Shown: in pieces, positions 43,018 to 50,212 of the stretch
Layout of the letters: each line of letters opens with the position of its first letter
How positions within the stretch are numbered: position 1 is the stretch's first letter
Source: SIG603 sp964370635
Lineage (GTDB): Bacteria; Bacillota; Clostridia; Oscillospirales; Acutalibacteraceae
NCBI GenBank assembly: GCA_964370635.1
Contig: CAYJJU010000014.1
Location: 1-61,140 of the forward strand
DNA: 61,140 nt
Reading direction: 5' to 3'
Translations under genes and position numbers: made by a program
Notes under the pieces: generated by a model
Told to the model about the DNA's origin: nothing
Databases searched by the model: none
Seen by the model: only the letters and a program-made list of their open reading frames with translations

Positions 43018-44370
43018 TTGAAAAATAATTTAATGATAAAAGGCAGTGTAACGAAGTCTCTGGTGAGTTTTACTGTGCCTATTTTACTTGCGCTGTTTTT
43101 GCAGATTTTATATGGTTCTGTCGATATGCTAATTGTAGGAAATTTCGGGACAGTATCAGATGTATCCGGTGTATCAACCGGCAGTCAGCTTATGAACACG
43201 ATAACCTCAATTTGCACAGGCTTTGCAATGGGCTCTACCATACTCATAGGGCAAAAAATAGGGCAGGGACAAAAAAGAGATGTGGCATCAATTATATTCA
43301 ATTCGGTAGCAATATTTTTGGCAATGGCGGTGGTAATTACTGTCACTATACTCATTTTTTTGCAAAGCATTGTTCCTATGCTTAATACACCGGTCGATGC
43401 TATAGAGGAAACCACACAGTATTTGCTTTACTGTGCAATAGGCATAGTGATGATTTTCTCGTTTAATATTTTGGGAAGTATTTTCAGAGGGCTTGGCGAC
43501 TCTAAAACCCCTTTAATTGCAGTTGGAATTGCGTGCTTTTTTAATATAGTGGGTGATTTGGTTTTAGTTGCTGTATTTAAAATGGGCGCAGGAGGTGCTG
43601 CAATTGCAACTGTACTTGCCCAAACCTTAAGTGTAATTATATGTATAATTATAATTCGTAAAAAGACGTCGCTATTACCTAAATTTGAAAAAAGCGATTT
43701 AAAGTTACACGCAAAAAATATAAAAAGAATTTTAACTTTAGGCGCACCCGTGGCACTGCAAAGCGGAATAGTAAGTATCTCGTTTTTAATGATAACCGTT
43801 GTTGTAAATCAGTTTGGCGTTGTTTTTTCCGCATCTGTCGGAGTTACAGAAAAATTAACGGGCATTATTATGCTAATTCCAATTGCCTTTATGCAGTCTA
43901 TGTCTGTTTTTGTTGCGCAAAACTACGGTGCGTCAAAAATTTCACGAGCCAAAAAAGGTATGTTTGTGGGCATGTTTATATCCCTTGCCTTTGGCACTGT
44001 CATGTTTTTCTTTTCATTCTTTGCAGGAGATGTTTTGATAAGAATTTTTAGCTCTGATGAGGCCGTAATAACTGAGGCGACACAGTACTTAAAGGCATAT
44101 GCATTTGATACTATATTTGTTGCCGTAATGTTTTGCATGACAGGCTACTTTAGCGGCTGTGGTAAAACTCTTTTTGTCATGATACAGGCAATAGTGGGTG
44201 CCGTGGGAATAAGGCTGCCTCTTACGATTTTGTTAAGCGGAATAACACCGGTGTCACTATTTACAATAGGGCTTTCAACCCCAATTGCAACAGCTATACA
44301 GATTGGCATGTGTATTGTGTATTATTTTATGATAAATAAGAAAATAAGTAGTTTAGAAGCTAAAATTTAA
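43018..44370 (+). CDS. MATE-family efflux transporter
   Basis: A 450-residue protein with twelve hydrophobic segments. It starts with the MATE pattern TVPILLALFLQILYGSVDMLIVG and contains FRGLGDSKTP and a second-half repeat QSMSVFVAQNYGA. Such transporters export drugs or metabolites using Na+ or H+ gradients. The TTG start follows AGGAG with 8 bp spacing. Its position between the radical SAM pair and rplS may be accidental. Confidence 0.92.
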   Translation: MKNNLMIKGSVTKSLVSFTVPILLALFLQILYGSVDMLIVGNFGTVSDVSGVSTGSQLMNTITSICTGFAMGSTILIGQKIGQGQKRDVASIIFNSVAIFLAMAVVITVTILIFLQSIVPMLNTPVDAIEETTQYLLYCAIGIVMIFSFNILGSIFRGLGDSKTPLIAVGIACFFNIVGDLVLVAVFKMGAGGAAIATVLAQTLSVIICIIIIRKKTSLLPKFEKSDLKLHAKNIKRILTLGAPVALQSGIVSISFLMITVVVNQFGVVFSASVGVTEKLTGIIMLIPIAFMQSMSVFVAQNYGASKISRAKKGMFVGMFISLAFGTVMFFFSFFAGDVLIRIFSSDEAVITEATQYLKAYAFDTIFVAVMFCMTGYFSGCGKTLFVMIQAIVGAVGIRLPLTILLSGITPVSLFTIGLSTPIATAIQIGMCIVYYFMINKKISSLEAKI

Positions 44371-44377
44371 AAAACAC

Positions 44378-44406
44378 TTGCAATTATAGCTTTTATATGG
44401 TATTAT
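44378..44406 (+). promoter_or_regulatory. Sigma-A-type promoter of rplS
   Basis: TTGCAA (44378-44383), 17 bp, then TATTAT (44401-44406). It leaves a leader of about 130 nt before rplS. Confidence 0.65.
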
Positions 44407-44410
44407 ATTT

Positions 44411-44532
44411 AGGCATTTGGAAACCGCAAGTTCTCAAAAGCTGCTTGTGGGGTTCAACGCCCGGTTATAAACCGAGTATTTGAAGCGGACAGTCCTCTGT
44501 CATTACGGCATGAATGTCTGGAAATTATTATT
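44411..44532 (+). promoter_or_regulatory. Structured leader RNA of rplS, candidate L19 autoregulatory element
   Basis: The 5' leader holds several potential hairpins: an imperfect stem 422-430 with 444-454 (window 44422-44454), CGGTT-ATA-AACCG at 44462-44474 and GACAG-TCCT-CTGTC at 44488-44501. Firmicute L19 genes are known to carry leader motifs bound by L19. Whether this sequence fits that motif must be tested with the Rfam model. Confidence 0.45.
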
Positions 44533-44545
44533 GGAGGAATTTAAA

Positions 44546-44890
44546 ATGGATGCACTAAAATTAATGGTAAATGAATCAGTTAAAGCTGAATTACCACAGT
44601 TTAACATCGGCGATACAGTTAAAGTCGGCGTTAACATTCGTGAAGGCGAAAAAGAAAGAGTTCAAAACTTTGAAGGAACAGTTATTGCCAGAAAAGGCAG
44701 TGGCGTAGGTGAAACATTCACAGTTCGTCGTGTTGCTTACGGCGTTGGTGTTGAGAGGGTTTTCCCACTTCACTCACCCAATGTTAAAGACGTTACAGTG
44801 GTAAGAAAAGGCCGCGTAAGAAGAGCTAAACTATACTATCTACGTGATAGAGTAGGTAAAGCAGCAAAAGTTAAACAACTAATGAAATAA
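44546..44890 (+). CDS. rplS: Ribosomal protein L19
   Basis: A 114-residue protein with the L19 core DTVKVGVNIREGEKERVQNFEG and RVFPLHSPNV, ending in a basic AKLYYLRDRVGKAAKVKQ. It lies at the 30S-50S interface. The ATG at 44546 is set by GGAGG 8 bp upstream and by homology; the frame continues into the leader. trmD and rimM, its usual upstream neighbours, are absent. Confidence 0.97.
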   Translation: MDALKLMVNESVKAELPQFNIGDTVKVGVNIREGEKERVQNFEGTVIARKGSGVGETFTVRRVAYGVGVERVFPLHSPNVKDVTVVRKGRVRRAKLYYLRDRVGKAAKVKQLMK

Positions 44891-44899
44891 TTTCATATG

Positions 44900-44931
44900 A
44901 AAAAAGGGCAATTTTGCCCTTTTTTTATTTT
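44900..44931 (+). terminator. rplS terminator, copy 1 of a 32-bp duplicate
   Basis: The stem AAAGGGCAA / TTGCCCTTT is followed by a run of seven T. The identical 32 bp occur again at 45127-45158. Confidence 0.85.
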
Positions 44932-45126
44932 AAACTGCCCAAAACCCCACAACCGCAAAAATCACGCTAGGTGATTTTTGCTTCCGGCGTCACAAGTACT
45001 TTAAAATCTTCTCACATACTAAATGTATTACTCGAAAATTTGAAAGCATTTGTTCCTTGGCTTGTGTGCTCTTGTACAGTTTACCATGCTGTCTGAAAAA
45101 GCTATACTTTTTCGACACCCTGTATA
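44932..45126. repeat. 195-bp intergenic insert between duplicated terminators
   Basis: This gene-free segment contains a hairpin GCAAAAATCAC / GTGATTTTTGC (44955-44981) and a near-palindrome around CTGAAAAAGCTATACTTTTTCGAC near 45090-45115. It holds no ORF. Elements reading TTTTTCGACA and TCTGAAAA also occur near 38-57, so it may be a dispersed repeat. The whole gap 44891-45236 consists of two terminators, this insert and the lepB promoter region. Confidence 0.4.
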
Positions 45127-45158
45127 AAAAAAGGGCAATTTTGCCCTTTTTTTATTTT
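45127..45158 (+). terminator. Terminator, copy 2 of the 32-bp duplicate
   Basis: It is identical to 44900-44931. It now stands 227 bp downstream of the original and shortly before lepB. Confidence 0.8.
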
Positions 45159-45236
45159 TTGTTTTACTTTTACTGTATTTAGTGGTATTATTACTATATA
45201 TGATTATAATTAATACCTTATAAGGAGTGTTTATAT

Positions 45237-45791
45237 ATGGAAAAGAAAAAAAGTAGGTTTATATTTAACGTTTATGAGTGGTTTGGCGAGCTTGCTGTTG
45301 CAATAGTTGTAATGGTTTTGGTCTGTACATTGTTTTTTAGAGTAGTAACGGTAAACGGCGTTTCTATGGAGCCGAATTTTCACGAAAGCGACAGGGTGTT
45401 AGTCACCCCGCTTACCGCAGGATATGATAGCGGAGATGTCGTGGTAATAGTTGATGACCCAACGGTTCCCATGATAAAAAGAATAGTTGCAACCGAAGGG
45501 CAAACGGTCGACATAGACAATGAGTCAGGCGTAGTTTTGGTTGATGGAGTAGCTTTTGATGATATAAAGTACAACATAGAACCCGGTGTTACTACCACAG
45601 GCTATGAAAGCCAAGATAGACTAACGTTCCCACAAACAGTACCCGAGGGGCATGTCTTTGTTTTAGGCGATAACAGGGTAGTATCAAAAGACAGCAGATA
45701 CACAGAAATTGGAATGGTGGACGAAAGAATTATTTTAGGAGAAACAATTTTTAAAATATTTCCTATGAGTGATTTTGGCTTTGTGGAGTAA
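45237..45791 (+). CDS. lepB: Signal peptidase I
   Basis: A 184-residue membrane protein with one N-terminal helix (about 17-36). The catalytic Ser43 is in NGVSMEP and Lys81 in MIKRIVA; GHVFVLGDNR and SKDSR are boxes D and E. It removes signal peptides on the outer side of the membrane. AAGGAG precedes the ATG. The order rplS-lepB-rbgA-rnhB-yraN is conserved in Firmicutes. Confidence 0.96.
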   Translation: MEKKKSRFIFNVYEWFGELAVAIVVMVLVCTLFFRVVTVNGVSMEPNFHESDRVLVTPLTAGYDSGDVVVIVDDPTVPMIKRIVATEGQTVDIDNESGVVLVDGVAFDDIKYNIEPGVTTTGYESQDRLTFPQTVPEGHVFVLGDNRVVSKDSRYTEIGMVDERIILGETIFKIFPMSDFGFVE

Positions 45792-45793
45792 CT

Positions 45794-46102
45794 GTGAGAG
45801 TATATAACAAATTAGTTAGAGATAAAATACCCGAGATAATAAAAAATAATGGCGAAGAGCCGGTTATTAAAATATTAGTTGATGATGAATATAAAAATTT
45901 ATTAAATTTAAAGCTACTAGAAGAAGTGAATGAGTATCTTGTGGATAAAAACGCCGAAGAGCTTGCCGATATTTATGAAGTGTTTATGTCAATTTTAAAG
46001 TCACAAAATATAGACATAGAAGAAATTAAAAATCTTGCTTCTAAAAAGAGAGATAAAAATGGTGGGTTTGAGGAAAGAATTTTTTTAGAATCCGTAAAAT
46101 GA
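45794..46102 (+). CDS. MazG-like nucleotide pyrophosphohydrolase
   Basis: A 102-residue protein. It begins YNKLVRDKIPEII and contains the helical metal site EEVNEYLVDKNAEELADIYEV, the ExxE..ExxD pattern of all-alpha NTP pyrophosphohydrolases, and ends KRGGF-like (KRDKNGGFEE). It probably hydrolyses an NTP or a related nucleotide. The GTG start lies 2 bp after lepB. Codons are more A/T-rich than those of lepB, which may mean recent acquisition. Confidence 0.8.
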   Translation: MRVYNKLVRDKIPEIIKNNGEEPVIKILVDDEYKNLLNLKLLEEVNEYLVDKNAEELADIYEVFMSILKSQNIDIEEIKNLASKKRDKNGGFEERIFLESVK

Positions 46103-46107
46103 TGAGG

Positions 46108-46164
46108 TAAATAGTAATGGACATGCATAAAAAAAGAAAACAGCGAAGAGAGAGCGTGGATGAT
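46108..46164 (+). repeat. 57-bp perfect direct repeat, copy 1
   Basis: This copy covers the last 9 bp before the start and the first 16 codons of the YhcG-like gene. It is identical base for base to 47276-47332, the corresponding start of rbgA. The distance between copies is 1168 bp. Confidence 0.97.
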
Positions 46165-47202
46165 AAAATTGATGATAATAAATTAATGAATATAGATGAT
46201 GTATATAAAGATATTAAAGATAAAATTGTAACAGCAAGAACTAGAATGTTAAAACATATAGACACTACTATGGTTGAAGTGTATTGGTATGTTGGAAAGA
46301 TAACAAGTGAATTACTAAATAATGATGAGTCAAATTACGGAAAACAAATTGTAGATAATTTATCTGAAAAGTTAAGCATAGAGTTTGGGAATGGATTTTC
46401 GCCTGTTAGTATAAGAAGAATGCGCAGATTTTATGAGTTTTATCCAATATGGGCGACAGTGTCGACTGAATTGAGTTGGGCGCATTTTCAAGAACTTATA
46501 AAGATTGATAGAAAAGAAGAAAGAGAATTTTACATTCATGAAATTATAGCATCTAATTGGGGAGTTAGAGAATTAAGAAGACAGTTAAATACTAAATTAT
46601 ACGATAGATATTTAATTTCACCGGATAAAAAAGAGATAATGAAATTATCTAAAAATAACAAACTTGAAAAGACTCCGGAAGAATTACTTAAAACCCCATA
46701 TATATTTGAATTTGCAGGGTTAAAAGAAAATAAAAATTATCTCGAAACTGATTTGGAAAAAGCATTGCTTTCTCATCTGACAGAGTTTTTACTAGAACTT
46801 GGAAGAGGATTTTCTTTTGTTGGAACACAACAAAGGTTAAAAATAGGAAGTGAATATTATTATCCTGATTTAGTATTTTATAATAGACTAGCAAAATGTT
46901 TTGTGATTTTAGATTTGAAAATAGGTAAATTAACACATCAAGACATTGGACAAATGCAAATGTATGTTAATTATTATAAAAAAACACAAATGATAGATGG
47001 TGAAAACGAACCTATAGGCATTGTTTTATGTGCCGATAAAGATGAAGCCGTTGTTGAAATGACTTTAGGCGATGATGTTAAAAATGTATATACGTCAAAG
47101 TATTTAACATATCTACCGTCTAAAGAAGAACTAATTAAAATAATTAAAGAAGAAAAAGAATTGATAGAGTTAACGCATAAATATGATGAAACAGGTATAT
47201 AA
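46117..47202 (+). CDS. DUF1016/YhcG-type PD-(D/E)XK nuclease
   Basis: A 361-residue protein. After 16 residues identical to the RbgA start (MDMHKKRKQRRESVDD) comes the DUF1016 N-terminal helical domain (about 25-190; VEVYWYVGKITSELL, SIRRMRRFYEFYP). The C-terminal nuclease domain has Pro250-Asp251 (YYPDLVFY) and Asp266-Leu-Lys268, an intact active site. YhcG-like nucleases occur near restriction and other defence genes; the biological role is not settled. Codons are strongly A/T-rich compared with the neighbours, pointing to transfer. It is flanked by the 57-bp direct repeat and lies in the lepB-rbgA operon. Confidence 0.88.
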   Translation: MDMHKKRKQRRESVDDKIDDNKLMNIDDVYKDIKDKIVTARTRMLKHIDTTMVEVYWYVGKITSELLNNDESNYGKQIVDNLSEKLSIEFGNGFSPVSIRRMRRFYEFYPIWATVSTELSWAHFQELIKIDRKEEREFYIHEIIASNWGVRELRRQLNTKLYDRYLISPDKKEIMKLSKNNKLEKTPEELLKTPYIFEFAGLKENKNYLETDLEKALLSHLTEFLLELGRGFSFVGTQQRLKIGSEYYYPDLVFYNRLAKCFVILDLKIGKLTHQDIGQMQMYVNYYKKTQMIDGENEPIGIVLCADKDEAVVEMTLGDDVKNVYTSKYLTYLPSKEELIKIIKEEKELIELTHKYDETGI

Positions 47203-47275
47203 AATAAAAATGTATACAATCTGTGATAGTTAAAATTTCAAGATTATAAAAAATGAAGCAATACTTTATAGGAGT

Positions 47276-47332
47276 TAAATAGTAATGGACATGCATAAAA
47301 AAAGAAAACAGCGAAGAGAGAGCGTGGATGAT
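47276..47332 (+). repeat. 57-bp perfect direct repeat, copy 2
   Basis: Contains the start codon and first 15 complete codons of rbgA plus 9 bp before it. See copy 1 at 46108-46164. Confidence 0.97.
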
Positions 47333-48220
47333 TTTGCACCGCTTGAAAATAACAGTGCGGTTAACATACAGTGGTTTCCTGGGCACATGGCAAAAACCAA
47401 GAGAGAGATGGAAAAATCTTTAAAAATGGTTGATGTTGTGGGTGAAATTTTGGATGCCAGAATACCACTAAGCAGCCAAAACCCTGTAATTAAAAGTATA
47501 ATTCAAAGCAAGGCTAGAATTGTTTTACTAAATAAGGCAGACGTTGCAGACCCAAGGCAGACCGAAAAATGGATTGATTTTTATAAGAGTAAAAATATCA
47601 CGGCAATAGCTTTAGACTGCCGAACAGGCAGGGGTTTAAACCAAATTTTACCTGCTTGTAAAAATGTTCTTTCAGAACAAATTGCCGCTTGGAACAGAAA
47701 AGGCATGGTCGGAAGAGCCATAAGAATTATGGTGGTGGGTGTACCGAATGTCGGTAAATCTTCTCTTATAAATAAAATGTGCCAGTCGGGAAAAATTGGT
47801 AAGGCAGACGTACAGGACAGACCGGGTGTTACAAGGCAAAACCGCTGGTTTACCATAGGCAAAGGTTTTGAGCTTTTGGATACACCGGGCGTTTTATGGC
47901 CAAAATTTGAAGACCCAACAGTCGGCGAAAGGCTTGCATTTACGGGTGCTGTAAAAGACGATATTATCGACATAGAGGGACTTGCCTGTAGATTTTTAGA
48001 AGAGCTTATGCCACTGTACCCGTCGGCTATAAAAAACCGATTTAACGTGGAGTTTGAAAATGTCGGTGAGATGAAAGGCTATGAGATGCTAGAAGCGATA
48101 GGCAAAAAGCGCTCAATGCTTATTTCAGGCGGAGAAATAGACACATTAAGGGCAGCTATTGCCGTTTTAGACGAATTTAGGGCGGGAAAACTTGGAAGAA
48201 TTACACTAGACCAATTATAA
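47285..48220 (+). CDS. rbgA: Ribosome biogenesis GTPase RbgA (YlqF)
   Basis: A 311-residue circularly permuted GTPase needed for late 50S assembly. NIQWFPGHMAKTKREM marks the normal start of the family, here at about residue 28; G4 NKADVADP precedes the P-loop GVPNVGKSS and DTPGVLWPK. The first 27 residues are an extra, largely basic extension that includes the repeat. No internal start with a ribosome site is seen before NIQWFPG, so the extension is probably real. AGGAG precedes the ATG. Confidence 0.95.
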   Translation: MDMHKKRKQRRESVDDFAPLENNSAVNIQWFPGHMAKTKREMEKSLKMVDVVGEILDARIPLSSQNPVIKSIIQSKARIVLLNKADVADPRQTEKWIDFYKSKNITAIALDCRTGRGLNQILPACKNVLSEQIAAWNRKGMVGRAIRIMVVGVPNVGKSSLINKMCQSGKIGKADVQDRPGVTRQNRWFTIGKGFELLDTPGVLWPKFEDPTVGERLAFTGAVKDDIIDIEGLACRFLEELMPLYPSAIKNRFNVEFENVGEMKGYEMLEAIGKKRSMLISGGEIDTLRAAIAVLDEFRAGKLGRITLDQL

Positions 48221-48234
48221 TTTGGAGAGATTAA

Positions 48235-48828
48235 ATGGATTTTACTTATGAACTTGACGCCTATAATAAAGGCTATGTAAGCGTTTGCGGAGTCGACGAA
48301 GCTGGCAGAGGGCCTCTTGCAGGAAGCGTGTTTGCGGCGGCTGTGATACTGCCAAAAGATGTAGAAATCAGCGGTATAAACGACTCTAAAAAGCTTAGCG
48401 AAAAAAAGAGAGAACTTTTATTTGATATAATAAAAGAAAAAGCAATAAGTTACCACATAGAGAGTGTAGGCGCAAAGGAAATTGATGAAATTAATATTTT
48501 GCAGGCAACATTTAAGGCTATGAGTATTTGTGCCCAAAAGGTAGAGGCAGATTTTGCGCTGATTGACGGAAATAAAGTACCACCTATGCTTCAAATTCCA
48601 GCCGAGGCCATAGTAAAAGGTGATGCAAAAAGTATGTCTATTGCGGCGGCCTCCATACTTGCTAAAGTTGCGAGGGACAGAGAAATGATAGAGCTTGATA
48701 AAATTTACCCGCAGTATAATTTTAAGAAGCATAAAGGCTATGGCACAAAGGTGCATGTAGAGGCTTTACTTGAGCACGGCCCTTGTGAAATTCACAGGCT
48801 TACGTTTTTAAAAAAGATTTTGAAATAA
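48235..48828 (+). CDS. rnhB: Ribonuclease HII
   Basis: A 197-residue enzyme that nicks RNA in RNA-DNA hybrids and at single ribonucleotides. The catalytic motif VDEAGRGPLAG supplies Asp21 and Glu22; INDSKKLSEKKRE and HKGYGTKVH are also conserved. It follows rbgA after 14 bp, as in many Firmicutes. Confidence 0.97.
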   Translation: MDFTYELDAYNKGYVSVCGVDEAGRGPLAGSVFAAAVILPKDVEISGINDSKKLSEKKRELLFDIIKEKAISYHIESVGAKEIDEINILQATFKAMSICAQKVEADFALIDGNKVPPMLQIPAEAIVKGDAKSMSIAAASILAKVARDREMIELDKIYPQYNFKKHKGYGTKVHVEALLEHGPCEIHRLTFLKKILK

Positions 48829-48840
48829 GGTAGTGATACT

Positions 48841-49197
48841 TTGTCAAAAAACACAGGTAAACTTGCAGAGGAATTTGTGGGTAAAATCCTAAAAAAGATG
48901 GGATATGAAATCTTAAATTTTAATTTTCATACAAGATTTGGCGAAATTGATATAGTTGCAAAAAATAAGGAATATATTATATTTGTAGAGGTCAAGGCTA
49001 GAGAAAAAGGAAGTTTGGTATCGGGTTTTGAGGCGGTTAACAGGCAAAAGCAAAGAAAAATTATTTTAAGCGCAAAGCATTACCTGGCACTTAAACAAAT
49101 TGATGACCTGCAACCTAGGTTTGACGTTGCAAGCGTTGAACTGAAAGACTCTAAAATCTCAAGCTATGACTACTTAGAAAATGCGTTTGGAGAGTGA
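48841..49197 (+). CDS. YraN-family protein (UPF0102), nuclease-like fold
   Basis: A 118-residue protein with the start NTGKLAEEFVGKILKKMGYEIL and the signature FGEIDIVAKNKEYIIFVEVKAR, a PD-(D/E)XK-like core (E-x-D..E-V-K). The biochemical role is not established. The TTG start follows AAGGTAG. The position after rnhB is the standard one. Confidence 0.9.
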   Translation: MSKNTGKLAEEFVGKILKKMGYEILNFNFHTRFGEIDIVAKNKEYIIFVEVKAREKGSLVSGFEAVNRQKQRKIILSAKHYLALKQIDDLQPRFDVASVELKDSKISSYDYLENAFGE

Positions 49198-49199
49198 GT

Positions 49200-50129
49200 A
49201 TGAATTATTTTGACTTGCACTGCGACACTTTGTGTGAATGTTTTGACAAAAATAGAGGATTTTCAAATAATGACTTGCATGTTGATTTAAGATATGCCGA
49301 TAATTTTTCTGCGTACATACAGTGTTTTGCAACATGGATACCGCCTAAAGTACCAAAGGATATGGCGTATCAAACTTTTTTGAGTATGCAAAACTTGCTA
49401 ATTTTACAGGCTGAAATGCATGATATAAGAATTTGCAAGGATAAAGATGATTTAGTATATGCAAGGGATAAGGCTAAAACCCTAATAATTCCCACAATAG
49501 AAGATGCGGACTTTGTTGCAAGAGATTTTAAAAGGATAGAAAAACTCAAAAATTTCGGCATAAAAATGCTAACACTTACGTGGAATGGCGACAATGTGAT
49601 AGGCTCGGGCGTAGGCGGAAGTGAAAATTTTGGACTTACTGACTTGGGCAAAGAATTTGTAAAACTTTTGGAAAAAGAGAGCATGGTCATAGATATAAGC
49701 CATGCAAGTGTTAATCTGTTTTATGATGTGCTAAAAAGCACAAATTCGCCGATAGTTGCCTCTCACTCAAATGCAAGGTCGGTGTGTTCGCATATTAGAA
49801 ATTTAAATGATGAGCAAATTAAAGAGATAATTTTAAGAAAAGGGCTTATAGGAGTTAATTTTTATGAGAGCTTTTTAAGCGATGAAAACCCGAGTATCGA
49901 CAGTGTTATTTTACATATAGACTATTTTTTAAAACTTGGAGCACAGGACGTTTTGGCGATAGGAAGCGACTTTGACGGCGCCTTGATGCCAAAGGATATA
50001 AAAGGTATTGCCACCGTGCCACAGATATATCAAAAATTAATTGATATGAATTATGAAAGAGATATGGTAGATAAAATTTTCTTTAATAATGCATATAATT
50101 TTTTTATAGATAGATATAGCCACGTGTAA
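49200..50129 (+). CDS. Membrane dipeptidase-type zinc peptidase (M19)
   Basis: A 309-residue member of the renal dipeptidase family. The zinc-binding start FDLHCDTL (His7, Asp9), the bridging Glu in IPTIEDADF, VASHSNARSV and GSDFDGA are all in order. It hydrolyses dipeptides, possibly with D-amino acids. No signal peptide is present. The ATG at 49200 is chosen because GGAGAG lies just upstream; a GTG at 49194 would overlap that site. Confidence 0.9.
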   Translation: MNYFDLHCDTLCECFDKNRGFSNNDLHVDLRYADNFSAYIQCFATWIPPKVPKDMAYQTFLSMQNLLILQAEMHDIRICKDKDDLVYARDKAKTLIIPTIEDADFVARDFKRIEKLKNFGIKMLTLTWNGDNVIGSGVGGSENFGLTDLGKEFVKLLEKESMVIDISHASVNLFYDVLKSTNSPIVASHSNARSVCSHIRNLNDEQIKEIILRKGLIGVNFYESFLSDENPSIDSVILHIDYFLKLGAQDVLAIGSDFDGALMPKDIKGIATVPQIYQKLIDMNYERDMVDKIFFNNAYNFFIDRYSHV

Positions 50130-50137
50130 ACACGTGG
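50120..50137. repeat. Perfect hairpin after the dipeptidase gene
   Basis: CCACGTG (50120-50126) and CACGTGG (50131-50137) with a TAAA loop, overlapping the stop codon. There is no T run directly after it. Confidence 0.45.
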
Positions 50138-50150
50138 AGCGAAAAGTGAT

Positions 50151-50171
50151 GGTGAAATGCTTTGCATTTTT
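50151..50171 (+). repeat. Small hairpin repeat, copy 2
   Basis: This 21-bp unit differs at one position from 3710-3730. It has the hairpin AAATGC-TTT-GCATTT followed by Ts and may act as a weak terminator before thrC. Confidence 0.5.
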
Positions 50172-50212
50172 AATTATTATTGACAAATTTACAGATTAAA
50201 GGAGTTTTGATG

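Noticed and set aside
40531..44370. Radical SAM pair plus MATE transporter as a natural-product cluster
   Set aside because: The radical SAM pair belongs to a widespread core family, and no precursor peptide or tailoring gene lies nearby.
46117..47202. Insertion sequence or integrase-type mobile element
   Set aside because: The inserted gene encodes a PD-(D/E)XK nuclease and no transposase or recombinase motif; there are no terminal inverted repeats, only the direct repeat.
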